In this document: piece after piece, positions 36,921 to 45,573 of the stretch
How positions within the stretch are numbered: the stretch's first letter is position 1
How the letters are laid out: every line of letters begins with the position of its first letter
From: Blattabacterium cuenoti
Lineage (GTDB): Bacteria; Bacteroidota; Bacteroidia; Flavobacteriales; Blattabacteriaceae
Length of the DNA stretch: 64,000 nt
Reading direction: 5' to 3'
NCBI RefSeq assembly: GCF_014251955.1
Contig: NZ_CP059203.1
Coordinates: 242,789 to 306,788 of the forward strand
The notes under the pieces: generated by a model
What the model saw: the letters and a program-made list of their open reading frames with translations, nothing else
The model's database searches: none
Told to the model about the DNA's origin: nothing
Translations under genes and position numbers: made by a program

Positions 36921-37260
36921 TAAGTGTTTCTTTTTTATCTTTTTTATTAAAAATTTTTTCAATAGAAAGTTGACCTTTTTTAAAAAGGAAGCAATTAAAC
37001 TGTTCGTTTCCATAATGACAGAAATTTTTTTGAATTTTCTTATTCTTATATTTTTCATAATTGTCCTTTTTGTATTAAGTCTTTCTTTATCTTTTTTTTT
37101 ATCCTATTATTTTGGAAATTATGTTGTAGGATTTGGGATACTTACTTTTTTATATATTTTTATTTTCTTATTTTTATTATTTTTCTGTAAAAATATGATA
37201 CGTATTTTTATAAAAAATTCATTAAAAAAATCAATATTTAAAATTTTTGAAAAAAAATAA
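36904..37260 (+). CDS. Small two-helix membrane protein (holin-superfamily-like)
   Basis: The 118-residue protein has an N-terminal basic helical part and two strongly hydrophobic segments (about 42-68 and 75-98) separated by YYFGNYV. This layout resembles the flavobacterial 'phage holin family' proteins that often follow a YtxH gene. No role in lysis is implied; the family name is historical. The ATG at 36904 overlaps the preceding gene; an internal ATG at 37015 would keep both membrane segments. Confidence 0.65.
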   Translation: MNWGLNKCFFFIFFIKNFFNRKLTFFKKEAIKLFVSIMTEIFLNFLILIFFIIVLFVLSLSLSFFLSYYFGNYVVGFGILTFLYIFIFLFLLFFCKNMIRIFIKNSLKKSIFKIFEKK

Positions 37261-37272
37261 AAATTTGACCTC

Positions 37273-38031
37273 ATGAAGAGATCAGAAGTTATTTATGGAA
37301 TTCATCCCCTGATAGAAGCCATTCAATCTAAAAAGACTATTAGTAAACTCTTTTTTCAAAGAGGACAGCAACAAAGGTCTAATACTTATAAAAAATTAAT
37401 AAATCTTTCTAAAAAAGAAAATATTCCAATTCAAATTGTTTCAAGAAAAAAATTTCATCAATTAAAAAATAAAAATCATCAAGGAGTTTTTGGGATTTTA
37501 TCTCCAATAGTCACTTATCATATAGAAGATTTACTTCCTATGTTTTATGAAAAAAAAAATCCCCTTTTGCTCATTTTAGATCGTATTACTGATGTTAGAA
37601 ATTTCGGATCTATAATTCGTACTGCTGCATGCGCAGGAACAGATGCTATCATTATTCCAAAAAAAAATACCGCATTGATAGGATCTGATTCTGTAAAAAC
37701 TTCTTCAGGGGCTTTATTTAAAATTCCAATATGTAAAGAGAAAAATATTCAGAAAACGATAGAATATTTAATGTCCTACGGATTAAAGATTGTTTCAGCG
37801 ACAGAAAAGTCCAGTATATATTGGTATAATATTGATTTTTCAGGACCTACAGCGATAATATTAGGAAATGAAGAAAATGGAATTTGCACGAAATATTTAG
37901 AACTTTCTTCAGAAAAAGCAAAAATACCGGCATCCATGAAAGGAATATCATCTTTAAATGTATCTGTAGCTTGTGGGATTATTTTATATGAAGTCTTTCG
38001 ACAAAGAAAAACATCTACGCGACGTAAGTAA
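37273..38031 (+). CDS. rlmB: 23S rRNA 2'-O-methyltransferase, TrmH/SpoU family
   Basis: The 252-residue protein has an N-terminal substrate-binding domain beginning VIYGIHPLIEAI and a SPOUT knot domain with DRITDVRNFGSIIRTA, PKKNTALIGSDSVKTSSGAL, GNEENGI and SLNVSVACGIILYE. RlmB methylates G2251 of 23S rRNA; other SpoU members act on tRNA, so the exact target is inferred. It ends 15 bases from convergent pheS. Confidence 0.9.
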   Translation: MKRSEVIYGIHPLIEAIQSKKTISKLFFQRGQQQRSNTYKKLINLSKKENIPIQIVSRKKFHQLKNKNHQGVFGILSPIVTYHIEDLLPMFYEKKNPLLLILDRITDVRNFGSIIRTAACAGTDAIIIPKKNTALIGSDSVKTSSGALFKIPICKEKNIQKTIEYLMSYGLKIVSATEKSSIYWYNIDFSGPTAIILGNEENGICTKYLELSSEKAKIPASMKGISSLNVSVACGIILYEVFRQRKTSTRRK

Positions 38032-38046
38032 CATAAAAAAATTTTT

Positions 38047-39042
38047 TTAATAAAAAAAATCACTTTGAAATTGTTTTAAAAAACGAATATCATTATCGAA
38101 ATAAATTCTAATATCATTGATTTTATAAATGAGTAGAGCGAGTCTCTCTACACCCATTCCAAAAGCAAATCCAGAATAAGTTTCTGAGTTAATGTGAACG
38201 TTTTTCAAAACTTGTGGGTCTATCATTCCACAACCCATGACTTCTACCCATCCTGTTTTATCATATAGATCCACTTCAGCACTAGGTTCTGTAAATGGAA
38301 AATACGAAGGACGAAATCGTATTTTTACGGATTCTCCAAAAAGAGAGTTTATCAAATATTGAATGATTTTTTTTAGGTCTAAAAAGGATACTTTTTTGTC
38401 TATATAAAATCCTTCTGCTTGATGAAACATAAAATTTGAACGAGATGAAATTGTTTCATTTCTATACACTTTTCCTATAGATAAAACACGAAAAGGAGGC
38501 TTATGTTTTTTCATATATCGTATTTGTACAGAGGAAGTATGTGTCCGTAATAAAATGTCTGGATTTTTGTACAAAAAAAATGTATCCTGCATCTCCCTAG
38601 ATGGATGATCTATAGGAATATTTAAAGCTGTGAAATTATGCCAATCATTTTCTATTTCAGGCCCCTCAACATAAGAAAACCCAATCATTTTAAAAATGTC
38701 TATAATCCTATTTATTACAATAGATATGGGATGTAAAGATCCTATTTCTATAGATTTTCCTGGAATTGTAGGATCGAATTTTAATATTGTTTTATTTTTT
38801 ATGAGATTTATTTTTTGATAATATCGTATTTTATCTTGAACATTTTTTTTTAATTCATTGATAATTATACCTAAATTTTTTCTTTTTTTATATGGAATTT
38901 CTTTTAATTTTTTAAAAAAAATAGTTAAAATTCCCTTTTTTTTTCCAAAAAATTTAATTCTAAACAATTCTAAATCCTCATATGTTTTAGCTTGAAAACA
39001 CTTGATCTCCTCTCTTATTTTGTCCATTTCTTTTTTATCCAT
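38047..39042 (-). CDS. pheS: Phenylalanyl-tRNA synthetase alpha subunit
   Basis: PheS holds the catalytic site of the alpha2-beta2 synthetase. The 331-residue chain has an N-terminal coiled coil (1-85), motif 1 around HPISIVINRIIDIF, motif 2 (RVLSIGKVYRNETISSRSNFMFHQAEG, read in pieces) and motif 3 GMGVERLALL. The start at 39042 (MDKKEMDK) was chosen, because a longer GTG-initiated version would run into the upstream gene. pheT is not in the window. Confidence 0.94.
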   Translation of the reverse strand: MDKKEMDKIREEIKCFQAKTYEDLELFRIKFFGKKKGILTIFFKKLKEIPYKKRKNLGIIINELKKNVQDKIRYYQKINLIKNKTILKFDPTIPGKSIEIGSLHPISIVINRIIDIFKMIGFSYVEGPEIENDWHNFTALNIPIDHPSREMQDTFFLYKNPDILLRTHTSSVQIRYMKKHKPPFRVLSIGKVYRNETISSRSNFMFHQAEGFYIDKKVSFLDLKKIIQYLINSLFGESVKIRFRPSYFPFTEPSAEVDLYDKTGWVEVMGCGMIDPQVLKNVHINSETYSGFAFGMGVERLALLIYKINDIRIYFDNDIRFLKQFQSDFFY

Positions 39043-39070
39043 AATACATACATAAATTTTTATGACATTA

Positions 39071-39448
39071 TTACATGATAATTTCATCAAAAATTTTTTC
39101 GTCACTCATATAACGAATGATAGCTTTTTTAATCAAAAAAGATTGTTCTTCATTATTTAATAATGGAAGATTTTTTATCAATAAATAATGAGGCCATCCT
39201 TCCCTATCTCTTCCAATAAAAACATAATATCCAAAAGGTTCTAATATTCTGCATATTGCAATATGCAGAATATTGATTTTATCTTCTCTATTAAAAAATC
39301 TATTTTTACCTTTTCCTAATTCTTGAATTCCTATCAAGTAAATAATTCCAATGGGATCAATTTTTCCTTCTATGCAAAAATGATTTCGTATATATAAAAT
39401 AACTTTATTCCAATTGAAATGAAATTGTTGAAAAAATTTTTTTTTCAT
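39071..39448 (-). CDS. Conserved-looking hypothetical protein
   Basis: I do not recognise a named family for this 125-residue basic protein. It has no signal peptide or membrane segment. Notable pieces are HFNWNKVILYIRNHF near the start, IDPIGIIYLIGIQELGKG (35-52) and GRDREGWPHYLLIKNLP near residue 85-100, and the C-terminus is acidic. It lies 28 bases upstream of pheS on the same strand and 25 bases from the divergent cvpA. Codons 50-75 include a perfect 32-bp DNA palindrome. The sound reading frame and packing argue that it is real. Confidence 0.65.
   Translation of the reverse strand: MKKKFFQQFHFNWNKVILYIRNHFCIEGKIDPIGIIYLIGIQELGKGKNRFFNREDKINILHIAICRILEPFGYYVFIGRDREGWPHYLLIKNLPLLNNEEQSFLIKKAIIRYMSDEKIFDEIIM
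39243..39274. repeat. Perfect 32-bp palindrome inside the hypothetical gene upstream of pheS
   Basis: AATATTCTGCATATTG (39243-39258) is followed with no spacer by its exact reverse complement CAATATGCAGAATATT (39259-39274). It lies in coding sequence and reads NILHIAICRIL on the minus strand. With about 0.3 chance of a match per pair in this DNA, a 16-pair palindrome is expected well under once per thousand windows of this size. Confidence 0.97.
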
Positions 39449-39473
39449 TTTATTTAATAAAATAGTTCTTATT

Positions 39474-40016
39474 ATGACTGGTTCAGATATAATGATTATA
39501 ATTATAGTTTTATATGGTGGATATCAAGGATTTATAAAAGGTCTACTTTCTCAGTTATTTTTATTTATGATATTTTTTATTCTAATCTACAAAGGAGTAG
39601 ATTTATTTCATTTTTCTTCAAATGTTTTAATCAAAAAAGTAAATATAAGGAATAATCAAGAACCTTTTTTTACAGTATCCTCTCTAGGAATTTCATTTTT
39701 TCTGATAACTCTTATAGCTTTTTTAACAAAAAAAATCATAGAATTTTTTTTGGTCATTACATGGATCAATCCTATTGATAAATGGATGGGTGGAATATTA
39801 GGCATGATTAAATATTTTTTTTATTTATCAATATGTCTTCTTTTGCTTCTTGAAGCAAATAAAAAAATAGATTTAATTCCTGATAATTTTTTAAAAAACT
39901 CTTTTGAAAAAGAATTTCAATATATTTTCTCTATCTATAAGAAAGGGCCCCTACTATTTTTTTTTAGAAAATTAGAAGAATTATACTTTTTATTTTCAAA
40001 TTTTATAAAAAAATGA
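39474..40016 (+). CDS. cvpA: CvpA-family membrane protein
   Basis: The 180-residue protein matches the CvpA family, with an N-terminal helix containing MIIIIVLYGGYQGFIKGLLSQ and three further membrane segments (about 29-45, 62-85 and 99-122). CvpA was named for colicin V production in E. coli; its general function in the envelope is not settled. It overlaps the LuxE-like gene by 4 bases, so the two are probably translated together. Confidence 0.85.
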   Translation: MTGSDIMIIIIVLYGGYQGFIKGLLSQLFLFMIFFILIYKGVDLFHFSSNVLIKKVNIRNNQEPFFTVSSLGISFFLITLIAFLTKKIIEFFLVITWINPIDKWMGGILGMIKYFFYLSICLLLLLEANKKIDLIPDNFLKNSFEKEFQYIFSIYKKGPLLFFFRKLEELYFLFSNFIKK

Positions 40017-41023
40017 ATTTTAAAAAAAATATTTTTTCTATAACATCAAAAAAAGAATTTGAGGATTTAACTTTAAAAATATTCAATTTTCAAATAAAAA
40101 ATAACAAAATATACAGAAATTATATTCAATTATTAAAAGTTGATCCATTTCAAATTAAAAAAATTTCTGAAATTCCTTTTTTGCCTATTTCCTTTTTTAA
40201 AACACATTGTATTTGTTGTTGTAGTAGTAGTCAAAAAAAGAGAAATCCAGAAATGATTTTCACAAGTACTGGAACTACAGGAATAAAAAGTAGACATTAT
40301 ATATCGGATTTGTTGATTTATATTAATAGTATTTATAAAGGATTTGAATACTTTTATGGGGCTATAGAAACATTCAAATTTTTAGCCTTATTTCCACCAG
40401 TCTTTTTTAGAAGAAGAAATAGAAATGATTCTTCCTTAATTTATATGATGAAATATTTGATACAAAAAACATATAAAAACGGAAGTCATTTTATTTCTTA
40501 TAAGGATAGGATTTCCCTGAAAGGAGATATAAAAAAAAATATTTTCATTTTTGGACTCAGTTTTTCCTTATTAGATTTTATAGAGAAAAACAAAAATCCT
40601 ATTATAGACGAAAATAGAAAAAATAATATTATTATTATGGAAACAGGAGGAATGAAGGGAAAAAGGAAAGAAATCATTCGCGAAGAATTACATCATGTTT
40701 TAAAAAAAGGTTTCTGTGTAGAAAATATTCACTCAGAATATGGAATGACAGAATTGCTTTCTCAAGCATATGCAAAAAAAAACGGAAGATTTAGATGTCC
40801 TCCTTGGATGAAAGTATACATCAGAGATACGGAAGATCCTTTGATTCATATCAGAAAAAATAATAAAATAGGGGGAATTGATATTATTGATTTATCTAAT
40901 TATTTATCTTGTCCTTTTATTTCTACCGATGATTTAGGAAAAAAAATCAATGAAGAAGAATTCGAAATCTTAGGAAGAATGGATTTTTCAGATATACGAG
41001 GATGCAATTTGATGACATTCTAA
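40013..41023 (+). CDS. LuxE-like acyl-protein synthetase family protein
   Basis: The 336-residue protein resembles the LuxE / acyl-adenylate-forming group. It has FTSTGTTGIKSRH (an AMP-binding P-loop type motif), METGGMKGKRKEIIREELH and HSEYGMTELLSQAYA, followed by CPPWMKVYIRDTEDP. LuxE activates fatty acids as acyl-AMP and passes them to its own cysteine; luciferase partners are absent here, so the substrate is unknown. Close homologues occur across Bacteroidetes. A local run encodes CCCSSS near residues 67-72, made of TGT and AGT codon repeats. Confidence 0.8.
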   Translation: MNFKKNIFSITSKKEFEDLTLKIFNFQIKNNKIYRNYIQLLKVDPFQIKKISEIPFLPISFFKTHCICCCSSSQKKRNPEMIFTSTGTTGIKSRHYISDLLIYINSIYKGFEYFYGAIETFKFLALFPPVFFRRRNRNDSSLIYMMKYLIQKTYKNGSHFISYKDRISLKGDIKKNIFIFGLSFSLLDFIEKNKNPIIDENRKNNIIIMETGGMKGKRKEIIREELHHVLKKGFCVENIHSEYGMTELLSQAYAKKNGRFRCPPWMKVYIRDTEDPLIHIRKNNKIGGIDIIDLSNYLSCPFISTDDLGKKINEEEFEILGRMDFSDIRGCNLMTF

Positions 41024-41029
41024 AAAAAA

Positions 41030-43357
41030 TTATAGGATCCATAATCCTAATAATAACATAATAGGTATGTATTTATTGTATATTAGAATAATATCTTCTA
41101 TATTTTCTGTAATTTTTTTTGATTGTAAAAGCACATCCAACATTAATAGAGTATTTTTCGTTCCATATTTTTGATGAATGATTCCCATTACCTGTTGATT
41201 GATTTGTTCCTCTATTTTTATGAGAATTTTAATTTTTGTATGATTTCCTTCTTTTCCATATTTTTTTTCATATGTTCTATTTCTATTATTATTATCTGTG
41301 ATTTTTTTTTTGATAATGTTAAAATGTTCCATCATAAAATGCTCAAGTGTAACTAAATTTTTTTTTTGTTGATATTTTAAAGGTTTATGACTATTCATCA
41401 CATGAAATAAGGTTCTATTCGTAATAATATCTGCAGATTCAATGATTTCTTTAGTTTTATTGTATATATGAACATAAAGGATACCAGCTGGTTCACTTTC
41501 ACTGTTTCTTGTTTTTCTAATGACTCTAATTAAAGAATTATGGATACTAGAAAAATTTTCTTTTACTTTTAAAAGAATTTTCCTACTGTATTGAAGAGTT
41601 TTAAAATTTTCTTGAGTAATTCCTTCTATGCTATTTTTATAAATATTTTCTATTGATTCAAGTATAGGTTCTAAAAAATAAGAAGTTTTTTTTAAAGTTT
41701 TTACTAAAGTTAAATCCTCTATTTCTTCTTCTACTATTCCAAAAATGCTTTTTTTATCTTCTCCTTTTTTATTTTTTACCACTATTTGAGAGTTTTTTTG
41801 ATAACTCTTATAAAAAACAAAAATAATTGAAAAAATAAAAAATATAAGTGCCCATGCTTTTACAAAATACAAAAAATAGGCAGTGACTCCTGCCATCAAA
41901 AAAGCTATTAATCCTGTTAAAAACCACCCTCTTATAACTTTTAAAACTCCTGAAACTCTATAAACAGCACTTTCTCTATCCCAAGCTCTATCTGAAAGAG
42001 AAGTTCCCATAGAAACCATAAAAGTGACAAAAGTTGTAGATAAAGGAAGTTTATGAACTGTTGCTATAGAGATCAATATACTAGATATGGTTAAATTAGC
42101 AGAAGCCCGAACCAAGTCAAAAGCAACATTGTCATTTTGTTGTTTTTTTTGCTTAAAATTTTTTTCTATTTTAACCAAAAATCTTTTAGGAAATAATTTA
42201 AAAAATTGATTTCCTAAATATAAGAATAATCGAACGATTCCTCTAGAAAAAGAGTTGGATAAAAATTTTTCTGTTCCTTCATTTTGTCTACTCAAATTAA
42301 TTTCCGTACTGGTAATTGTTTTTGTTTTTTTGGAAAACCAAAGTGTTAATATCATAATTATTCCTGAAAATATCAAAACTAAAGATGGTACCTTTACATT
42401 TCCGGACAAACTTTTCATATTGAATTTTTCTGCAGGGGGACTTCCTGCTTCTTTCCAGATATGATAAGATTGGATACTTGCTATAGGAATTCCTATAAAG
42501 TTTACTAAATCATTTCCAGCAAATGCCATTGCTAATGAAAATGTCCCATATAATACGACAAATTTTAAGATATTATATCCTAGAGAAACAAATAGATTTG
42601 CTACAATAATCCATGTAGAAAATAATACAAATAAAAAAACAAAAAAATGATTGTGAATCCATCTTATAATAAAATGGATAAATAAGGAAAATCCTCCTGT
42701 AAAATTATCGAATCCTTGTAAAGTACTATACAGTCCTTTTACAATAAGAAAATAAGTCATACTACTCAATGAAATAGCGGCCCATATGATTACATATTTT
42801 AATCTATTTTTATATTCAAAACTTAATAAAAATCGTACAAAATAGTGAATAAAAGCACCAGATACAAAAGAAATTATAATAGATAAAAAAATTCCTATAC
42901 TGATTGTTAATGTTTTTTCCGCTTTAATGTATTGACTTAAATGATGAAGAGGTTCATGACTGTAATACATTTTTATCATGGAGATACTGAATGCTCCGCC
43001 TAATAAACAGAATACCATAGAAACTGTAGTAGAAGTAGGTAATCCTAATGTGTTAAAAACATCCAATAAAATAATATCGGAGATCATTACAGATAAAAAA
43101 ATAAAAGTAAGATCAGAAAAATAAAAATAGGAAGGATCAAAAACTCCTTTTCTTGCGACTTCCATCATTCCACTTGATAAAAAAGCTCCCAATAAAATGC
43201 CTAAACTAGAAAAAATTATGATTGTTTTACGAGAAGCAACTTGAGATCCAATAGCGGAATTTAAAAAATTTACGGCATCATTAATCAAACCCACAATAAG
43301 ATCAAAAATAGATAATACAAAAAGGATCACTATAATTGAGGGATAAAAAAGTTTCAT
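41030..43357 (-). CDS. Inorganic phosphate permease, PiT family
   Basis: The 775-residue protein has an N-terminal PiT transporter (about 1-500) with the two family repeats, GLINDAVNFLNSAIGSQVASRK (split over about 23-45) and FAGNDLVNFIGIPIAS. After these come a soluble PhoU-like helical region (about 540-720) and a last hydrophobic segment. This long form with a regulatory-looking tail is common in flavobacteria. It imports phosphate with H+ or Na+. It has its own candidate promoter and a leader containing a 12-bp tandem repeat. Confidence 0.9.
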   Translation of the reverse strand: MKLFYPSIIVILFVLSIFDLIVGLINDAVNFLNSAIGSQVASRKTIIIFSSLGILLGAFLSSGMMEVARKGVFDPSYFYFSDLTFIFLSVMISDIILLDVFNTLGLPTSTTVSMVFCLLGGAFSISMIKMYYSHEPLHHLSQYIKAEKTLTISIGIFLSIIISFVSGAFIHYFVRFLLSFEYKNRLKYVIIWAAISLSSMTYFLIVKGLYSTLQGFDNFTGGFSLFIHFIIRWIHNHFFVFLFVLFSTWIIVANLFVSLGYNILKFVVLYGTFSLAMAFAGNDLVNFIGIPIASIQSYHIWKEAGSPPAEKFNMKSLSGNVKVPSLVLIFSGIIMILTLWFSKKTKTITSTEINLSRQNEGTEKFLSNSFSRGIVRLFLYLGNQFFKLFPKRFLVKIEKNFKQKKQQNDNVAFDLVRASANLTISSILISIATVHKLPLSTTFVTFMVSMGTSLSDRAWDRESAVYRVSGVLKVIRGWFLTGLIAFLMAGVTAYFLYFVKAWALIFFIFSIIFVFYKSYQKNSQIVVKNKKGEDKKSIFGIVEEEIEDLTLVKTLKKTSYFLEPILESIENIYKNSIEGITQENFKTLQYSRKILLKVKENFSSIHNSLIRVIRKTRNSESEPAGILYVHIYNKTKEIIESADIITNRTLFHVMNSHKPLKYQQKKNLVTLEHFMMEHFNIIKKKITDNNNRNRTYEKKYGKEGNHTKIKILIKIEEQINQQVMGIIHQKYGTKNTLLMLDVLLQSKKITENIEDIILIYNKYIPIMLLLGLWIL

Positions 43358-43371
43358 AAAGAGTTAAGTAT

Positions 43372-43395
43372 TAATTAATAATCTAATTAATAATC
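43372..43395. repeat. 12-bp tandem direct repeat in the PiT leader
   Basis: TAATTAATAATC occurs twice in a row, at 43372-43383 and 43384-43395. It lies 15-38 bases upstream of the PiT start, between the start codon and the candidate promoter. Confidence 0.95.
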
Positions 43396-43411
43396 AATTT
43401 CAAGAAAAAAA

Positions 43412-43419
43412 CAAAAGTA
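43412..43419 (-). promoter_or_regulatory. Candidate -7 element for the PiT gene
   Basis: The minus strand reads TACTTTTG, a match to TAnnTTTG, about 55 bases before the start codon. The leader it would produce contains the tandem 12-mers. Confidence 0.45.
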
Positions 43420-43453
43420 TATCATTTTTAGGGGTTGTTTTTTTTTATAATTC

Positions 43454-44071
43454 TTATGATTTTGCAATTTTTTTTAAAGATTCTTTGATGAGGGTTTCTA
43501 CAGAAAATTCTGGATGTTTCTCTAAAATTTCATCCAAAACTTTATTAGATTCTTTAGGAGAAAAACCAAGGACGTTCAAAGCACTTAAAGCTTCTTTTTT
43601 TATTATATTAGGGAAGTTTTCTTTAACGTTGTTTTTTCCTGTTTTCTTCTTAGGAAAAAAAACTTTAGAAATTTTATCCTTCAGTTCAATTATAATTCTT
43701 TTTGCTGTTTTTATTCCGATTCCCTTTACTCTATTAAATGTTTCTATATCTTCTTGATATATAGATTTTTCTATTTCATATGGAGTTAAGGAAGACAATA
43801 AAATTACAGCAGAATTTGGACCTATTCCATTGACAGAGATCAAACATGAAAATATTTTTCTCTCTATTTTATCAAAAAATCCATACAAAACATGTTGATT
43901 TTCTTTTATAAAAAGATAAGTATATATGTGTATTTTTTTTCCTTCTTTTTTTTCTAATAATGACGAATAAGTATACGAAGATATATGAATATAATATCCT
44001 ATTCCATGACAATCTATTATTAAATAAGATTGATTTTTTTCTATTAATTTTCCTATTAAATGTGTTATCAC
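43454..44071 (-). CDS. ruvA: Holliday junction branch-migration protein RuvA
   Basis: RuvA binds four-way DNA junctions and loads the RuvB motor. The 205-residue protein has the N-terminal OB domain (1-64, MITHLIGKLIEKN), two helix-hairpin-helix motifs (ISVNGIGPNSAVILLS and VKGIGIKTAKRIIIELK) and a short C-terminal RuvB-binding domain (about 155-205). The start is GTG at 44071. It follows der with a 43-base gap on the same strand. Confidence 0.93.
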   Translation of the reverse strand: MITHLIGKLIEKNQSYLIIDCHGIGYYIHISSYTYSSLLEKKEGKKIHIYTYLFIKENQHVLYGFFDKIERKIFSCLISVNGIGPNSAVILLSSLTPYEIEKSIYQEDIETFNRVKGIGIKTAKRIIIELKDKISKVFFPKKKTGKNNVKENFPNIIKKEALSALNVLGFSPKESNKVLDEILEKHPEFSVETLIKESLKKIAKS

Positions 44072-44114
44072 CGTATAAAGAAAAAAAAGTTTTTTTCATC
44101 AAAAATTAGACAAA

Positions 44115-45455
44115 TTATTTTTTTCTAAAAAAAATTTGTATAGGAACTCCTCTGAAATCAAAGTGATAACGAATCTTATTTTCAATAAATCTTTTATAAG
44201 ATTTTTTTATATACTGGGGAAAATTAGAAAAAAAAATAAATTTTGGCGTATATGTGGGTAGCTGAGTACAATATTTGATTGTTATCAACTTTTTTTTTAC
44301 AGAAGGAGGAGGATTGTTTTGCATAATGGGTAACATCACTCTATTTAAGAGATTTGTTTTTAATCTATTTTTACGTAATTGAAAAACTTGATGAGCTGTA
44401 GAGAGTATCTTGTTTATTCCTACTTTTTTTTTAGCAGAGATAAAAAAAATAGGAACATTATCAAATGGAGCAATTTTTTTTCTAATAGAAATTTCGTAAT
44501 TTTTCTTAGAAAAATTTCTACTTAATAATAAATCCCATTTATTCATAAGAATTATGATTCCTTTGGAATTTCTTTCAATTAATCGGAAAATATTCGTATC
44601 TTGTGCTTCCCATCCACGAACAGCGTCCACCATCAAAAGACAAATATCTGTATATTCAATCGTTTTTACCGTTCTCATAGTAGAATAAAATTCAAGACTT
44701 TCACTAATTTTTGATTTTTTTCTCACTCCTGGGGTATCCACTAAAATACATTTATATCCCCATTTTTTGTAGAATACATCTAGACTATCTCTAGTAGTTC
44801 CAGAAATATTTGTGACAATATGATGGTTTTTTTCTAAAAAAGAGTTAATCAATGTCGATTTTCCTACATTTGGACGACCAATGACAGAGAAACGGGGAAT
44901 ATCCTCGTTTTTCTCTATTCTTATTTTTTTTCTTATTCTTTTCAAGATTTCTATTAATCTATCTAATAATTCTCCTGTTCCACTACCATTTATAGCAGAT
45001 ATACAGTAATAGTTGCTAAATCCTAACAGAAAAAAATCTGTATCGTAATACATGTATTTTCCATTATCTACTTTATTCACGACTAACAAAATAGTTTTTT
45101 TTAATTTTCTTAATATTTGAGAAATTTCTCTATCCGTATCTAAAATCCCCATTTGTATATCTACTAAAAATAAAATGACATCCGATTCTTTTACAGAGAT
45201 TAAAATTTGGTTTCTAATTTCTTTTTCAAGAACATTGTTATTATTTTTTTCTGCATTCTTCTTATAAAAAGAAGTATATCCTCCTGTATCTATTATAGAA
45301 AACGGAACTCCATTCCATTCAGAATTTCCATAAATACGATCTCTTGTTACACCGCTTTTGATATGAACAATCGCTTTTTTTCGTCCTACAAGACGGTTAA
45401 ATAGGGTAGATTTTCCTACATTTGGACGACCAACTATAGAGACTATATAACTCAT
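44115..45455 (-). CDS. der: Ribosome-assembly GTPase Der (EngA)
   Basis: Der assists 50S subunit maturation. The 446-residue protein has two tandem G domains: GRPNVGKST at 8-16 with DTGG and NKVD, and a second GRPNVGKST near 193 with DTPG and NKWD. A C-terminal KH-like domain ends with HFDFRGVPIQIFFRKK. The double G-domain layout is unique to this family. A candidate promoter lies 36 bases upstream. Confidence 0.96.
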   Translation of the reverse strand: MSYIVSIVGRPNVGKSTLFNRLVGRKKAIVHIKSGVTRDRIYGNSEWNGVPFSIIDTGGYTSFYKKNAEKNNNNVLEKEIRNQILISVKESDVILFLVDIQMGILDTDREISQILRKLKKTILLVVNKVDNGKYMYYDTDFFLLGFSNYYCISAINGSGTGELLDRLIEILKRIRKKIRIEKNEDIPRFSVIGRPNVGKSTLINSFLEKNHHIVTNISGTTRDSLDVFYKKWGYKCILVDTPGVRKKSKISESLEFYSTMRTVKTIEYTDICLLMVDAVRGWEAQDTNIFRLIERNSKGIIILMNKWDLLLSRNFSKKNYEISIRKKIAPFDNVPIFFISAKKKVGINKILSTAHQVFQLRKNRLKTNLLNRVMLPIMQNNPPPSVKKKLITIKYCTQLPTYTPKFIFFSNFPQYIKKSYKRFIENKIRYHFDFRGVPIQIFFRKK

Positions 45456-45490
45456 TATTACCTTATGAAATAAAAAATTATTATGTATGA

Positions 45491-45498
45491 CAAAGGTA
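45491..45498 (-). promoter_or_regulatory. Candidate -7 element for der-ruvA
   Basis: The minus strand reads TACCTTTG, matching TAnnTTTG, in the 118-base gap between divergent der and trmD. The upstream TTG element is not evident. Confidence 0.45.
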
Positions 45499-45573
45499 GA
45501 ATTTTTTCATTAGTTTCATTCATAGATTTTTATGAGTCAATTATATTTATAATAAAAACTAAACTTAAGAATC

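Noticed and set aside
36780-37058. Minus-strand open frame across the YtxH and holin-like genes
   Set aside because: Its hydrophobic and basic stretches are complements of poly-A and poly-T in the plus-strand genes, which have recognisable architecture.
39243-39274. Palindrome as a XerCD dif site
   Set aside because: dif sites have two different 11-bp arms around a 6-bp spacer; this palindrome is perfect without a spacer, and the core does not look like known dif sequences.
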